A DNA stretch of 64,000 bases from Puniceibacterium sediminis (GTDB lineage Bacteria > Pseudomonadota > Alphaproteobacteria > Rhodobacterales > Rhodobacteraceae): contig NZ_FZNN01000002.1 in NCBI RefSeq assembly GCF_900188035.1, positions 124,001 to 188,000 on the forward strand. Direction: 5' to 3'. This document shows positions 1 to 9,557 of this stretch, one piece after another. Each line of letters begins with the position of its first letter. Within the stretch, counting starts at the first letter, position 1. A program made the translations under genes and the position numbers. The notes under the pieces were generated by a model. That model saw only the letters and a list, made by a program, of their open reading frames with translations, was not told the origin of the DNA and ran no database searches.

Positions 1-692
1 ACACCGGCGAGATGCTGGCCGAGGCCGACAGCTGGTGTTTCCGCACCGACCGCGACCAAGCCCGCGAAAACGGTACGAAATACACCGAAGCCAAGGAAAA
101 AGGCCGCAAGGTCTATACCCAGGAAGAGCTTGATAAATACTACAAGTATTACGAGCAGGAAACGGTGCGCGGCGCCGAGACCCGGTATTGGGATGACGTG
201 ACCGAAGGCGAAGAGCTGCCCACCATGGTCAAGGGTCCGATGACGGCCACTGGTTTCATCTGCTACGCGCAGGGTTGGGGCGGGTTGTACATTCGTGCCA
301 ACAAGCTGGCCTGGCAGTTGCAGCAGAAGCACCCGAGCGCCGGCATCAAGAACAAGTTCGGCATTCCCGACTGCCCCGAGCGGGTGCACTGGGAAGAGGA
401 GTTCGCGCTGGAGGTCGGCGCACCGGGTGCCTATGACTATGGTCCGGAACGCACCTCGTGGCTGACGCATCAGATCACCAACTGGATGGGCGATGATGGT
501 TTCCTTGCACAGGCCAAATGTCAGGTCCGCCGTCACAATCCCGAAGGCGACATTATCCTGATCAACGGCACAGTGACTCGGAAATACGAGGAAAACGGCC
601 GCTACCTGTTGGAAATCCAGCAGCGCGCGGAACAGCAGGATGGCGAAATGTCTGCTGTCGGATCTGCAATCGTAGAGCTGCCCAAGCGCTAG
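1..692 (+). CDS. MaoC-type acyl dehydratase, 5' end missing
   Basis: The reading frame is open through the left edge, so the N-terminus lies outside the window; about 230 residues are visible. The fragment resembles the C-terminal part of MaoC/FAS1-like hot-dog hydratases that add water to enoyl-CoA. Conserved-looking stretches include YWDDVTEGEELP, typical of the start of a MaoC hot-dog domain, and a late strand region ending in GTVTRKY. It lies 33 bases before the TRAP small permease gene on the same strand, which suggests it opens or belongs to the same operon of transporter and acyl-CoA enzymes. Family assignment is fairly safe; the substrate is not visible. Confidence 0.72.
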   Translation, partial: TGEMLAEADSWCFRTDRDQARENGTKYTEAKEKGRKVYTQEELDKYYKYYEQETVRGAETRYWDDVTEGEELPTMVKGPMTATGFICYAQGWGGLYIRANKLAWQLQQKHPSAGIKNKFGIPDCPERVHWEEEFALEVGAPGAYDYGPERTSWLTHQITNWMGDDGFLAQAKCQVRRHNPEGDIILINGTVTRKYEENGRYLLEIQQRAEQQDGEMSAVGSAIVELPKR

Positions 693-725
693 GGGAGCTT
701 TGCGTCAACCGCTGGGGAGGCGAGG

Positions 726-1214
726 TTGAACGTACTGGATAAACTATTGTCGAAACTCGAGGATACCCTGCATCTTGGCGGGTGCCTCGCTCTTGTCGCG
801 GTGGCTGTGCTGATCAATGGGGACATCCTGCTCAGGCTGTTCTTCAACGAACCAGTGCAGATCCAGTTCGAACTGACCGAACTCTACCTGATGCCCGCCC
901 TGGCAACACTGTCCCTCTCGCGCGTTTTTCGCGACGGGGGGCACCTTGCGCTGGATTTCGGTCCGGAAACCTTGCCGGGCGTGTTCGGCAAGGTCGTCGC
1001 GCTTGGTCGACTGCTTCTGCCGGCGGTGTTCTTTGCCGCCGTCACCTATATGTCCGGAAAATTTGCCCTGAAGGCCTTTACCAACAATGAGGTCGAATAC
1101 GGGGTTCTCGACTGGCCGCTCGGGTGGGCCTATGCCGTCGTTCCCCTGGGGTGCGGCGTGCTGGTCCTGCGGCTGATCCACGATGCCTTTGTGGTGCGCG
1201 CGGATCACACCTGA
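726..1214 (+). CDS. TRAP transporter small permease (DctQ type)
   Basis: A 162-residue hydrophobic protein with about four membrane segments, the usual layout of the small membrane subunit of a tripartite ATP-independent periplasmic transporter. The start chosen is TTG, because a GGGAGG-like ribosome site lies just before it and no good ATG exists near it. It is followed 25 bases later by the solute-binding protein and then by the large permease, so all three TRAP parts are present in the order Q-P-M. The assignment rests on size, hydrophobicity and neighbours more than on single residues. Confidence 0.85.
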   Translation: MNVLDKLLSKLEDTLHLGGCLALVAVAVLINGDILLRLFFNEPVQIQFELTELYLMPALATLSLSRVFRDGGHLALDFGPETLPGVFGKVVALGRLLLPAVFFAAVTYMSGKFALKAFTNNEVEYGVLDWPLGWAYAVVPLGCGVLVLRLIHDAFVVRADHT

Positions 1215-1239
1215 AACAACAACTCTGGGAGGAGAAAAC

Positions 1240-2241
1240 ATGACACCGATGAATAAAATGGTTTCGACTTTTGTCGGCGCGCTGGCGCTGGGATTTGGGC
1301 CTGTTCACGCGGAAACGCTGCGTCTGGGGGATTTTCAGTCCACCAGCCACATCGTTTCTGTCGAGGGAACGGCAAAGTGGATGGCCGCCGTCGAAGAAGC
1401 CACCGGGGGTGAGATCAGCTTTGAACACTTCCCGTCGCAGCAGGCCGCAAAGTCTGCGGCGCAGCTGGACGCTGTGAACAACGGCATTCTGGACGCCGCA
1501 CTGTTGGGTGCAATCTACCACGCTGAATCGCTGCCGCTGAACTCTGTTGTCGGTCTTCCGGGCTTTTACGGATCAGCCGTGCAGGGTACCAAAGCGCTGC
1601 AGACCATGTTGGAAGAGGGGCCGCTGCGCGACGAATTCCTGGCGGCCGGTGTCACCCCGATCTTTGGTTTCGTGTTGCCGCCCTATCAGGTTCTGGCCAA
1701 GAAACGTCTGGGCATGCCTGCCGATTGGGACGCGCTGGACGTGCGTACATCCGGGTCAACTCAGGCCATGACGGCGCGGGCGCTTGGCGCTGTCGGAATT
1801 TCGATCCCCGGGCCCGAAGTCTATACCGCCATCGAACGCGGTCGTCTTGATGCGGTGCTTTTCCCGCTGGCCTCTGTCCCCGGCTACAAGCTGAACGAAG
1901 TGGTCAGCCACATTTCGACCAACGGGTCGTTTGGCGGCTACAGCTTTGTCATGGTGCTGGGCAACAGCGTGTTCGACGGTCTTTCGGATGACGTGAAGGC
2001 GGAAATGATCCGTCTGGGCGGCGAAACCGCGACCCATGTTGCGCAGGCGCAGGATGCTTCGGTCAGTGACCTTATCGTGGAATGGCAGGCGGAGGGGATC
2101 GACACTTACGAATTCACCGATGCCGAACTGGACACGATCAGGGATGCCCTGACGGCCGTCAACACGGACTGGGCCGAACGTATCAACAACGACCAGGCCG
2201 CGGAAATTCTTGAGACTTATCGCAAGCTGACAAGCGAATAA
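1240..2241 (+). CDS. TRAP transporter substrate-binding protein (DctP type)
   Basis: A 333-residue periplasmic binding protein. The start is the ATG preceded by GGGAGGAGA; this gives a signal peptide ending near GPVHA-ETLRLGD. The mature part has features usual for TRAP binding proteins: a central stretch with LDVRTSGSTQAM, where family members carry the arginine that pairs with the substrate carboxylate, followed by the hinge region EVYTAIERGRLDAVLFP. It should capture an organic anion and hand it to the two membrane subunits encoded on either side. The operon context suggests a branched or unsaturated short acid, but the ligand cannot be read from the sequence. Confidence 0.9.
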   Translation: MTPMNKMVSTFVGALALGFGPVHAETLRLGDFQSTSHIVSVEGTAKWMAAVEEATGGEISFEHFPSQQAAKSAAQLDAVNNGILDAALLGAIYHAESLPLNSVVGLPGFYGSAVQGTKALQTMLEEGPLRDEFLAAGVTPIFGFVLPPYQVLAKKRLGMPADWDALDVRTSGSTQAMTARALGAVGISIPGPEVYTAIERGRLDAVLFPLASVPGYKLNEVVSHISTNGSFGGYSFVMVLGNSVFDGLSDDVKAEMIRLGGETATHVAQAQDASVSDLIVEWQAEGIDTYEFTDAELDTIRDALTAVNTDWAERINNDQAAEILETYRKLTSE

Positions 2242-2315
2242 GGCGCGTTTCCTAAAGAAACCGAATGGGCGGTCGCAGGTGTGGCCGCCCCACCCAAGGA
2301 GCGCGGGCCCCGTCG

Positions 2316-3605
2316 ATGCTTACATTTATTGCCATACTCTTCCTACTTGCCATTCTCATGGCCTTCCGGATGCCGATTGCCTTTGCCATGGGGCTTGCGG
2401 GCTTTGTCGGGCTGGCGGCGCAGCTGGGCATGCGTCCGGCGCTTTCTGTTCTCGAACGGGTTTTCTTTGATACCTCTTCGTCCTTCATTCTGGTGGCGAT
2501 CCCGCTGTTCATCCTGATGGCCGAATTGTTGACTGCCGGGGATGTGACGCGCCGTGCGATCATCGCCTGCCAATCCTGGATCGGCCATGTCAAAGGTGGA
2601 TTGGCGATGGCGACCGTCGCGGCATCGGTCATCCTTGCCGCGCTTGTCGGCAGTTCAACCGCCTCGACCGCAGCCATGGCGGCCTCGGCCTTTCCGGAAA
2701 TGCGCAACCACAATTACTCGGATCGTCTTGCCGCGGCGGTGGTCAGCGTCGGGGGCACGCTGGCGGTGGTGGTGCCACCATCCATCGTCCTGGTGGTTTA
2801 TGGCGTGCTGACCGAAACCTCGATCGGCAAGCTGTTCATCGCCGGAATAATCCCCGGCCTTCTGACTGCGCTTGGCCTTGCGCTGGTGATCAAGGTGATC
2901 GCCCACACCACGGATCAGGCCCCAAAGGGTGCGCCTTTTGTCCTGAAGACCGCAGTGGTCCAAAGCCGCCACGTCCTTCCCATGGCCCTTTTGATTGTCG
3001 CGGTGATTGGCGCAATCTATGGCGGGATCGCATCCCCGTCAGAGGCCGCAGCGCTGGGTGTCATGGGATCGCTGATCATCGTTCTGTTTCAGCGCAGTCT
3101 CAGCTTTGGCGCCTTCAACCGGTCGGTCAGTGGCGCGATCCGGGCGACTGTCATGATCGTGACCATCGTCGCCTGTTCGGCAATTTTCGCGAACTACCTG
3201 GCTTTCACGCGGATCACGCAGAACCTGCTGGAATTCGTCGCGACAACGGATCTGTCACCCACGACGATCATGGCCATCATGGTCCTGGTGCTTCTGATCA
3301 TGGGCATGTTCATGGACCAGCTTGCGATCCTGTCGCTGGCCATGCCGCTGGCTTTTCCGATCGCCATGGCGCTGGACTACAATCCGGTCTGGTTCGGTAT
3401 CGTGGTGACCAAGACGGTCGAGATCGGTTTGCTGACACCGCCGCTGGGGTTGAATGCCTATGTGGCAGCAGCGCAGACCGGAGTGCCGCTCAAGACGATC
3501 TTTCGTGGAATTCTGCCCTTCCTCGGGATGGAAATCATCGTTCTGCTGCTTTTGCTGTGTTTTCCGCAGATCACCCTGTTCCTGCCGGAATTCATGACGC
3601 GCTGA
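2316..3605 (+). CDS. TRAP transporter large permease (DctM type)
   Basis: A 429-residue inner-membrane protein with around twelve hydrophobic segments, standard for the large subunit that drives uptake with a sodium gradient. The ATG at 2316 is chosen because the protein then starts MLTFIAILFLL, as DctM proteins do; an open frame exists upstream but reads as leader. A purine-rich AAGGAGCG lies about 13 bases before it. Motifs such as GLLTPPLGLNAYVAAAQTGVP near the end match the conserved C-terminal region of the family. It sits directly after the binding protein and 105 bases before the carboxylase genes. Confidence 0.9.
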   Translation: MLTFIAILFLLAILMAFRMPIAFAMGLAGFVGLAAQLGMRPALSVLERVFFDTSSSFILVAIPLFILMAELLTAGDVTRRAIIACQSWIGHVKGGLAMATVAASVILAALVGSSTASTAAMAASAFPEMRNHNYSDRLAAAVVSVGGTLAVVVPPSIVLVVYGVLTETSIGKLFIAGIIPGLLTALGLALVIKVIAHTTDQAPKGAPFVLKTAVVQSRHVLPMALLIVAVIGAIYGGIASPSEAAALGVMGSLIIVLFQRSLSFGAFNRSVSGAIRATVMIVTIVACSAIFANYLAFTRITQNLLEFVATTDLSPTTIMAIMVLVLLIMGMFMDQLAILSLAMPLAFPIAMALDYNPVWFGIVVTKTVEIGLLTPPLGLNAYVAAAQTGVPLKTIFRGILPFLGMEIIVLLLLLCFPQITLFLPEFMTR

Positions 3606-3710
3606 CGCTGTTTTCAATTAAATACAAACTGTGTGCATCCGGTTTCCTTCCCTTTTACCGTGGAAAAGGCCCCCGGGAGAAAAGCACCAGAACACGGAGA
3701 CATATGTGAC

Positions 3711-5318
3711 ATGACGGTACTGGAAAGCAGTATTTCACCAGCCTCGGACGACTTTGCCCGCAACGTTGAGGCGATGGAACGGCAGTACTCTGTCATCGCT
3801 GACGAGGCGGCGCGCATCATCAAGGGTGGATCCGAGTCATCCCGAGCGCGGCACGTTGCGCGTGGCAAGCTGCTGCCACGGGACCGGATCGCCGGTCTGC
3901 TCGATCCGGGGTCACCGTTTCTTGAAGTCGGGCTATTTGCGGCTTCGGGGATGTATGGCGATGAAATACCGTCTGCTGGCGCCATCGCGGGGATTGGCCG
4001 TGTCGAGGGGCGCGATTGCATGATCCTGTGCAACGACGCGACCGTAAAGGGCGGCACCTATTTCCCGATGACGGTGAAAAAACACCTGCGCGCGCAGGAG
4101 ATCGCCGAGGAAAATCACCTGCCCTGCATCTATCTGGTCGATTCCGGCGGCGCGAACCTGAACAATCAGGACGAGGTGTTCCCGGACCGCGACCACTTTG
4201 GCCGGATCTTTTACAATCAGGCGCGGATGAGCGCCAAGGGCATCGCCCAGATCGCCGTGGTGATGGGCTCCTGCACGGCCGGCGGTGCCTATGTGCCCGC
4301 GATGAGCGATCAGACCATCATCGTGCGTGAACAGGGCACGATCTTTCTGGCCGGTCCGCCGCTGGTCAAGGTCGCCACGGGCGAGATCATCGACGCCGAA
4401 ACCCTTGGCGGTGGTGACACCCATACGCGGCTGTCGGGCGTTGCCGATTATCTGGCGGATGATGACCGCCACGCGCTGGCGCTGGCGCGCGAAATCGTCA
4501 GCCATCTGGGCCCCATGCCGCGCCCGTCGGTTGATTTCAAGACGCCCCAGGCACCGCTGTTTGCGGCGGATGAGGTGATGGGCATCGTTCCGGCCAACGA
4601 CAAGACGCCCTATGACGCGCGCGAGATCATTGCACGTCTGGTGGATGGGTCCGACTTTGCCGAATTCAAGCCGCGCTACGGCACCACGCTGGTCACCGGC
4701 TTTGCCCATATCGACGGGATTCCCGTGGGTATTATTGCCAACAACGGCGTGCTGTTTTCCGAAAGCTCGGTCAAGGGCGCGCACTTCATCGAGTTGTGCT
4801 GTCAGCGCAAGATCCCGCTGTTGTTCCTGCAGAATATCACCGGCTTCATGGTCGGGTCGAAATACGAGGCTGGCGGAATAGCCAAGGACGGTGCCAAGCT
4901 GGTCACCGCCGTGTCGACCGCGTCGGTGCCCAAGGTGACGGTGGTCATCGGCGGGTCCTATGGTGCGGGCAATTATGGCATGTGCGGACGCGCGTTTGGC
5001 CCGCGCTTTGTCTGGATGTGGCCCAACGCGCGGATTTCGGTGATGGGCGGGGCGCAGGCATCGGGCGTGTTGGCAGACGTGCGCCGCGCCGGAATCGAGG
5101 CCAAGGGCGGCACATGGAGCGCCGAGGAAGAAGCCGCCTTCAAGCAGCCCACCATCGACATGTTCGAACGCCAGTCCCAGCCGCTCTATGCCTCGGCGCG
5201 GTTGTGGGATGACGGGATCATCGATCCGCGCAAAACCCGCGATGTCGTCGCGCTTTCGTTTCGTGCCGCGCTGAATGCGCCGGTCGAGGATACCAAATTT
5301 GGCCTGTTCAGGATGTGA
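3711..5318 (+). CDS. mccB: methylcrotonyl-CoA carboxylase, carboxyltransferase (beta) subunit
   Basis: A 535-residue carboxyltransferase subunit that moves CO2 from biotin to an unsaturated acyl-CoA such as 3-methylcrotonyl-CoA in leucine breakdown. The stretch [21 protein letters not shown] followed by [18 protein letters not shown] is characteristic of the MCC beta family, and the late [20 protein letters not shown] matches the acyl-CoA half. Length is as expected. The ATG at 3711 has GGAG eleven bases upstream; an earlier in-frame ATG would add 26 atypical residues. The gene overlaps the alpha subunit gene by one base. Geranyl-CoA carboxylase is closely related and cannot be excluded by eye. 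Confidence 0.92.
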   Translation: MTVLESSISPASDDFARNVEAMERQYSVIADEAARIIKGGSESSRARHVARGKLLPRDRIAGLLDPGSPFLEVGLFAASGMYGDEIPSAGAIAGIGRVEGRDCMILCNDATVKGGTYFPMTVKKHLRAQEIAEENHLPCIYLVDSGGANLNNQDEVFPDRDHFGRIFYNQARMSAKGIAQIAVVMGSCTAGGAYVPAMSDQTIIVREQGTIFLAGPPLVKVATGEIIDAETLGGGDTHTRLSGVADYLADDDRHALALAREIVSHLGPMPRPSVDFKTPQAPLFAADEVMGIVPANDKTPYDAREIIARLVDGSDFAEFKPRYGTTLVTGFAHIDGIPVGIIANNGVLFSESSVKGAHFIELCCQRKIPLLFLQNITGFMVGSKYEAGGIAKDGAKLVTAVSTASVPKVTVVIGGSYGAGNYGMCGRAFGPRFVWMWPNARISVMGGAQASGVLADVRRAGIEAKGGTWSAEEEAAFKQPTIDMFERQSQPLYASARLWDDGIIDPRKTRDVVALSFRAALNAPVEDTKFGLFRM

Positions 5319-7321
5319 TGATGAAACCGTTCAACAAAATACTGATCGCCAATCGCGGTGAAATCGCCTGCCGTGTCATTCGTACTGCCCGCGCCATGGG
5401 GGTGCAGACCGTGGCCGTCTATTCCGATGCCGATGCGCGCGCGCAGCACGTCGCGCTGGCGGATGAGGCCGTGCATATCGGTGCCTCTGCTGTGTCAGAA
5501 AGCTATCTGAAGGGCGATGTGATTATTGCCGCCGCTTTGGCCACAGGCGCGCAGGCGATCCACCCCGGCTATGGTTTTCTGTCCGAAAACCCCGGTTTCG
5601 TAGAGGCGGTGGAAAAGGCCGGGCTGGTGTTCATCGGTCCTTCCGCCAGTGCGATCCGGGCCATGGGCCTGAAAGACGCGGCCAAGGCGCTGATGCAAAC
5701 GGCGGGCGTGCCGGTTGTGCCGGGATATCACGGGGAAAATCAGGACCCTGCGTTTCTGGCAGAACAGGCGGATGCCATCGGGTATCCGGTTCTGATCAAG
5801 GCCCGTGCGGGCGGTGGCGGCAAGGGAATGCGCAAGGTGGATCAACCCGACGCATTCGCCGCTGGCCTTGCTTCGGCCCAGCGTGAGGGTGTGTCGGCCT
5901 TTGGTGACGGACATGTGTTGATCGAGAAATTCATCACGTCCCCGCGTCACATCGAAGTGCAGGTGTTTGGCGACAAGCACGGCAGTGCGGTGCATCTGTT
6001 TGAACGCGACTGTTCCCTGCAGCGTCGCCATCAGAAGGTGATCGAGGAAGCCCCGGCACCGGGCATGACGCCAGAGGTCCGCGAGGCAATGACATCGGCG
6101 GCTGTGACGGCGGCCAAAGCCATCAACTATGCCGGGGCAGGGACCATCGAGTTCATCGTTGACGGGTCTGGCCCGCTGCGCCCCGACGGGTTCTGGTTCA
6201 TGGAAATGAACACCCGCCTGCAGGTCGAACATCCGGTGACCGAGGCGATCACCGGCGTCGATCTGGTTGAATGGCAGTTGCGCGTGGCCGCCGGAGGGCC
6301 GCTGCCCCGCGCGCAGGACGAACTGACGATCAGTGGTCATGCGTTCGAGGCCCGTCTTTATGCCGAAGACCCGTCCAACGGGTTCCTTCCGGCGACCGGG
6401 ACCCTGCACCACCTGTCGTTCCACGACGCGGCCCGCAACGATACCGGCGTGCGCAGCGGCGATGATATCAGCCCGTGGTACGATCCGATGATCGCCAAGA
6501 TCATCACGCATGGTGCCACACGCGAAGAGGCGCTTGGCCGGTTGCGCACGGCCTTGGCGCAGACCCATGTAGCGGGCACGGTGACCAACGCGGGGTTTTT
6601 GGCCTCTCTGGCGGCGCACGAGGGTTTTAACGCCTGCCACTTTGATACCGGTCTGATCGAGCGTGATCTGGAGAGCCTTTGCAACGCCGAACCGCTGAGC
6701 GAAGCGCATATCGCCTTTGCGGCGCTTGTCGCTCTGGACATACCGCTTGATACCCCTGCCGCGACCACCCGCCCGGGATGGCGGCTGTGGGGCGAGGCGC
6801 GTTCGGAGCTGCTGATGTTTTTCGGGGCTGATCTGATTGAGCGGTCACTGACCATCAATGGCGACGGGTCCATCACCCTGTCCGGGGGCGAGGCGTCTGT
6901 GACCCTGTCCGATATCCTGCGCGACGGGGATCTGATGTCGGCGCGGACCGGTGCGCACAGCGCGCGGATCGTCGCCCGGGTGATCCGGGCCGATCTGGGC
7001 GCGCGCAGGCTGGTTTCGGTTCTTTGTGACGGCGTGACCCGCGATCTGATTTTCCCGGACGCACGGTCTGGCCAAGCGGCGCGGGCGGACACCAGCAATG
7101 CAGTCGTGGCGCCGATGACCGGAGTGGTGATTCAGCTTCTGGTTCAGGTCGGTGATGCCGTGAAAGAGGGCGATACCCTGGGCGTCATCGAAGCGATGAA
7201 GATGGAAACCACCCTGAGGGCACCGCGTGACGGCACGATCATATCTGTGGCCTGCACTGTCGGGGCGGCGGTCGAGGGCGGTCTGGTTCTGGTGACATTC
7301 GAAGAACAGGTGGCGGAATGA
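5318..7321 (+). CDS. mccA: methylcrotonyl-CoA carboxylase, biotin-carrying (alpha) subunit
   Basis: A 667-residue protein that carboxylates its own biotin with ATP and bicarbonate. In order it has the biotin carboxylase N-domain (NRGEIACRVIRTARAMG), the ATP-grasp glycine loop (KARAGGGGKGMRKV), the EMNTRLQVEHPVTE signature, and a C-terminal biotinyl domain with EAMKMET; the biotin-accepting lysine is near residue 628. The start is taken as the ATG in the TGATG overlap with mccB, a sign of coupled translation; the next codon is also ATG. Its 3' end overlaps the lyase gene by four bases (ATGA). Together with mccB it makes a complete enzyme. Confidence 0.94.
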   Translation: MMKPFNKILIANRGEIACRVIRTARAMGVQTVAVYSDADARAQHVALADEAVHIGASAVSESYLKGDVIIAAALATGAQAIHPGYGFLSENPGFVEAVEKAGLVFIGPSASAIRAMGLKDAAKALMQTAGVPVVPGYHGENQDPAFLAEQADAIGYPVLIKARAGGGGKGMRKVDQPDAFAAGLASAQREGVSAFGDGHVLIEKFITSPRHIEVQVFGDKHGSAVHLFERDCSLQRRHQKVIEEAPAPGMTPEVREAMTSAAVTAAKAINYAGAGTIEFIVDGSGPLRPDGFWFMEMNTRLQVEHPVTEAITGVDLVEWQLRVAAGGPLPRAQDELTISGHAFEARLYAEDPSNGFLPATGTLHHLSFHDAARNDTGVRSGDDISPWYDPMIAKIITHGATREEALGRLRTALAQTHVAGTVTNAGFLASLAAHEGFNACHFDTGLIERDLESLCNAEPLSEAHIAFAALVALDIPLDTPAATTRPGWRLWGEARSELLMFFGADLIERSLTINGDGSITLSGGEASVTLSDILRDGDLMSARTGAHSARIVARVIRADLGARRLVSVLCDGVTRDLIFPDARSGQAARADTSNAVVAPMTGVVIQLLVQVGDAVKEGDTLGVIEAMKMETTLRAPRDGTIISVACTVGAAVEGGLVLVTFEEQVAE

Positions 7322-8181
7322 GCGACCGCGTATCTATCTACGAAGTCGGTCCCCGTGACGGCCTTCAGAATGAAAAGAGCATCATCCCGACCGAGAAAAA
7401 GATCGAGCTGATCGACCTTTTGTCCCGTTCGGGGTTTAAAAAGATCGAGGCGACAAGCTTTGTGTCGCCTAAATGGGTGCCGCAGCTTGCTGATGCCGCC
7501 GATGTCATGGCCGGAATAGCGCGGGCAGAGGGCGTGGATTATGCCGTTCTGACGCCCAACCTGAAGGGGTTTGAGGCGGCAGTCGCAGCCGGAGCCGACG
7601 AAGTTGCGATCTTTGGATCGGCTTCGGAAGGCTTCAGCCAGAAGAACATCAACTGTTCTATCGCCGAAAGCCTTGCCCGGTTCGAACCCGTTATGGCGGC
7701 GGCTGCGGCGGCGCGGATCCCGGTACGGGGCTATGTGTCCTGTGTAGTGGCCTGCCCCTATGATGGGGATGTCGCGCCGCGCGCAGTCCAGAAGGTGGCC
7801 AGCACGCTTTTCGGAATGGGCTGCTACGAAGTTGCATTGGGCGATACCACCGGGGCCGGTACGCCGGACAGCATCCGCCGGATGATTGAGGCCGTTCAGG
7901 CTGCGGTGCCGACATCGCGGCTGGCGGGCCATTTCCATGATACCGGCAACACCGCCATCAGCAACGTCAAGGCGGCGCTGACATTGGGTCTGCGTACGTT
8001 TGACAGTGCCGTCGGGGGGCTGGGCGGATGCCCATACGCACCGGGGGCAAAGGGCAATGTTTCGACCAGCGCGCTTGTCGCGATGCTGGCTGCCGAAGGT
8101 TTCGAAACTGGCATAGACATGCAGGCCCTTGCCAAAGCGGAGGCCTGCATCGGCGCGCTTTCCCTTGGTCATGGTGCGTAG
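7318..8181 (+). CDS. mvaB: hydroxymethylglutaryl-CoA lyase
   Basis: A 287-residue TIM-barrel lyase that splits HMG-CoA into acetoacetate and acetyl-CoA, the last step of leucine catabolism. It shows EVGPRDGLQNE at the N-terminus (metal-binding and catalytic residues), HFHDTGNTAISNV for the metal-binding histidines, and GGLGGCPYAPGAKGN with the active-site cysteine. The start overlaps the stop of mccA. The gene is also called liuE or hmgL in leucine clusters. Product of the carboxylase and hydratase in this operon would feed it directly. Confidence 0.95.
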   Translation: MSDRVSIYEVGPRDGLQNEKSIIPTEKKIELIDLLSRSGFKKIEATSFVSPKWVPQLADAADVMAGIARAEGVDYAVLTPNLKGFEAAVAAGADEVAIFGSASEGFSQKNINCSIAESLARFEPVMAAAAAARIPVRGYVSCVVACPYDGDVAPRAVQKVASTLFGMGCYEVALGDTTGAGTPDSIRRMIEAVQAAVPTSRLAGHFHDTGNTAISNVKAALTLGLRTFDSAVGGLGGCPYAPGAKGNVSTSALVAMLAAEGFETGIDMQALAKAEACIGALSLGHGA

Positions 8182-8194
8182 CAGGAGAGAATTC

Positions 8195-8986
8195 ATGGAA
8201 TACCAGACGATTCAGGTTGAAACCGACGCGCGTGGGGTTGCGATTGTCACGCTGCAGCGACCCGAAAAGCACAACGCCATGAACGCGCAGATGATCGCCG
8301 AACTGTCAGAGGCCGCGCGGGCATTGGGGGGTGATGACACTGTCCGCGTCGTCGTTCTGACCGGTGCTGGCAAAACCTTTTGCGCGGGCGGCGACCTTGG
8401 CTGGATGCGCGATCAGGCGGGCAAGGATCGTGCCGGAAAGATGGCAGAGGCCGGGGCGCTGGCCACTATGTTGGGCCTTTGGAACGCGCTGCCCAAACCG
8501 CTGATCGGGCGGGTGCACGGCGCGGCCTATGGGGGCGGTATCGGTCTGGTCGCGGTATGCGATATCGTTGTGGCAGAAAGTGCGACGCGCTTTGCCCTGA
8601 CCGAAACGCGGCTGGGCCTGATCCCGGCGACCATCGGACCCTTTGTGGTGCGCCGTCTGGGCGAAGCTTTTGCCCGACAGGTGTTCTTCAACGCCAAACC
8701 CTTTGACGTCGATTTCCTGATACGGGCCGGTCTTGTTGCCAGAACTTGCCCCGCTGATGGGATGGATGCCGCCGTGGAAGAGGAAGTTTTGGCGTTTCTG
8801 GACTGCGCGCCCGGTGCCGTGGCACGCGCCAAGGCCCTGTGCCGCACGCTGTCTGGCCCCGACCCGGTTACCGCCGCCGACCTGACCGCCAACGCGCTTG
8901 CCGATTGTTGGGAAACCGACGAAACTCGGGAAGGCATCGCCGCCTTTTTTGCCAAGCAGACGCCGTCCTGGCGATCCGGAAAGTGA
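8195..8986 (+). CDS. liuC: crotonase-family hydratase, probably methylglutaconyl-CoA hydratase
   Basis: A 263-residue enoyl-CoA hydratase/isomerase-fold protein. The ATG at 8195 is preceded by AGGAGAG; the longer open frame runs back into mvaB. Oxyanion-hole regions are visible as AGKTFCAGGDLGWM and HGAAYGGGIGLVAVCDIVVA. Placed between carboxylase and lyase chemistry, the natural role is hydration of 3-methylglutaconyl-CoA to HMG-CoA. With it the operon covers three steps from methylcrotonyl-CoA to acetoacetate; an isovaleryl-CoA dehydrogenase is not in the window. Exact substrate is inferred from neighbours. Confidence 0.85.
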   Translation: MEYQTIQVETDARGVAIVTLQRPEKHNAMNAQMIAELSEAARALGGDDTVRVVVLTGAGKTFCAGGDLGWMRDQAGKDRAGKMAEAGALATMLGLWNALPKPLIGRVHGAAYGGGIGLVAVCDIVVAESATRFALTETRLGLIPATIGPFVVRRLGEAFARQVFFNAKPFDVDFLIRAGLVARTCPADGMDAAVEEEVLAFLDCAPGAVARAKALCRTLSGPDPVTAADLTANALADCWETDETREGIAAFFAKQTPSWRSGK

Positions 8987-9073
8987 AGGGGGCGCTGGCA
9001 TTTCAGCGATGCCCGTCCCTGGCCAAAACGCGGTTCTGAAGGGATTGGAAAGCGCACCGGAAAAGCGGTGATT

Positions 9074-9457
9074 TCAGACCTTTCGCCGGGACGTCTGGCG
9101 GACCTGCAGCTGATCCAGCGCATCAGCGTTTTCCCGGCCCCAGCCATAGACCAGTTCGACAAGACCGACGAACCTGATGCCCAGCGGGGTCAGGCTGTAT
9201 TCGACCGCAGGCGGGACTGTGTTCTCGACATGACGGTGGATCAGGCCGCTTTCTTCCATTTCGCGCAGGGTCTGCACCAGCATCTTTTTAGAGATCCCCG
9301 GCAGGCTGCGGTGCAGGACGCCGTTGCGCGCCGCGCCATCGTGCTGGGCATGAAGGGTGTGCAGGATCATGCTGGTCCATTTTGTCGCAAAGATCTCCAT
9401 CACGCGGCGCGGCGCGCAATCTTCGCGCCAGTTACCTTCGTCGCTGCCTGCCTGCAT
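9074..9457 (-). CDS. HxlR-family transcriptional regulator
   Basis: A 127-residue winged-helix protein. The ATG at 9457 is chosen over an upstream TTG because AGAGGTAA lies seven bases before it. It has the HxlR layout: CAPRRVMEIFATKWTSMILHTL as the first helices, then LPGISKKMLVQTLREMEESGLI as the recognition helix, and a wing ending EYSLTPLG. The conserved N-terminal cysteine of the family is present (EDCAPRR), sometimes a redox or electrophile sensor. It is divergent from the enone reductase-like gene with about 100 bases between them, so it probably controls that gene and itself. Confidence 0.9.
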   Translation of the reverse strand: MQAGSDEGNWREDCAPRRVMEIFATKWTSMILHTLHAQHDGAARNGVLHRSLPGISKKMLVQTLREMEESGLIHRHVENTVPPAVEYSLTPLGIRFVGLVELVYGWGRENADALDQLQVRQTSRRKV

Positions 9458-9557
9458 GGTGGTTACCTCTTGGTGACTACGTTCCAATTTGGTGCCGTCT
9501 AGCGGATAGCCAAGTGCCTGACTAGGTGATCTTCAACGCTAACAAAGGAGACATCAA

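Noticed and set aside
5495-6709. A 404-codon minus-strand open frame opposite mccA.
   Set aside because: Codon-bias shadow of the biotin carboxylase gene, with no recognisable domain.
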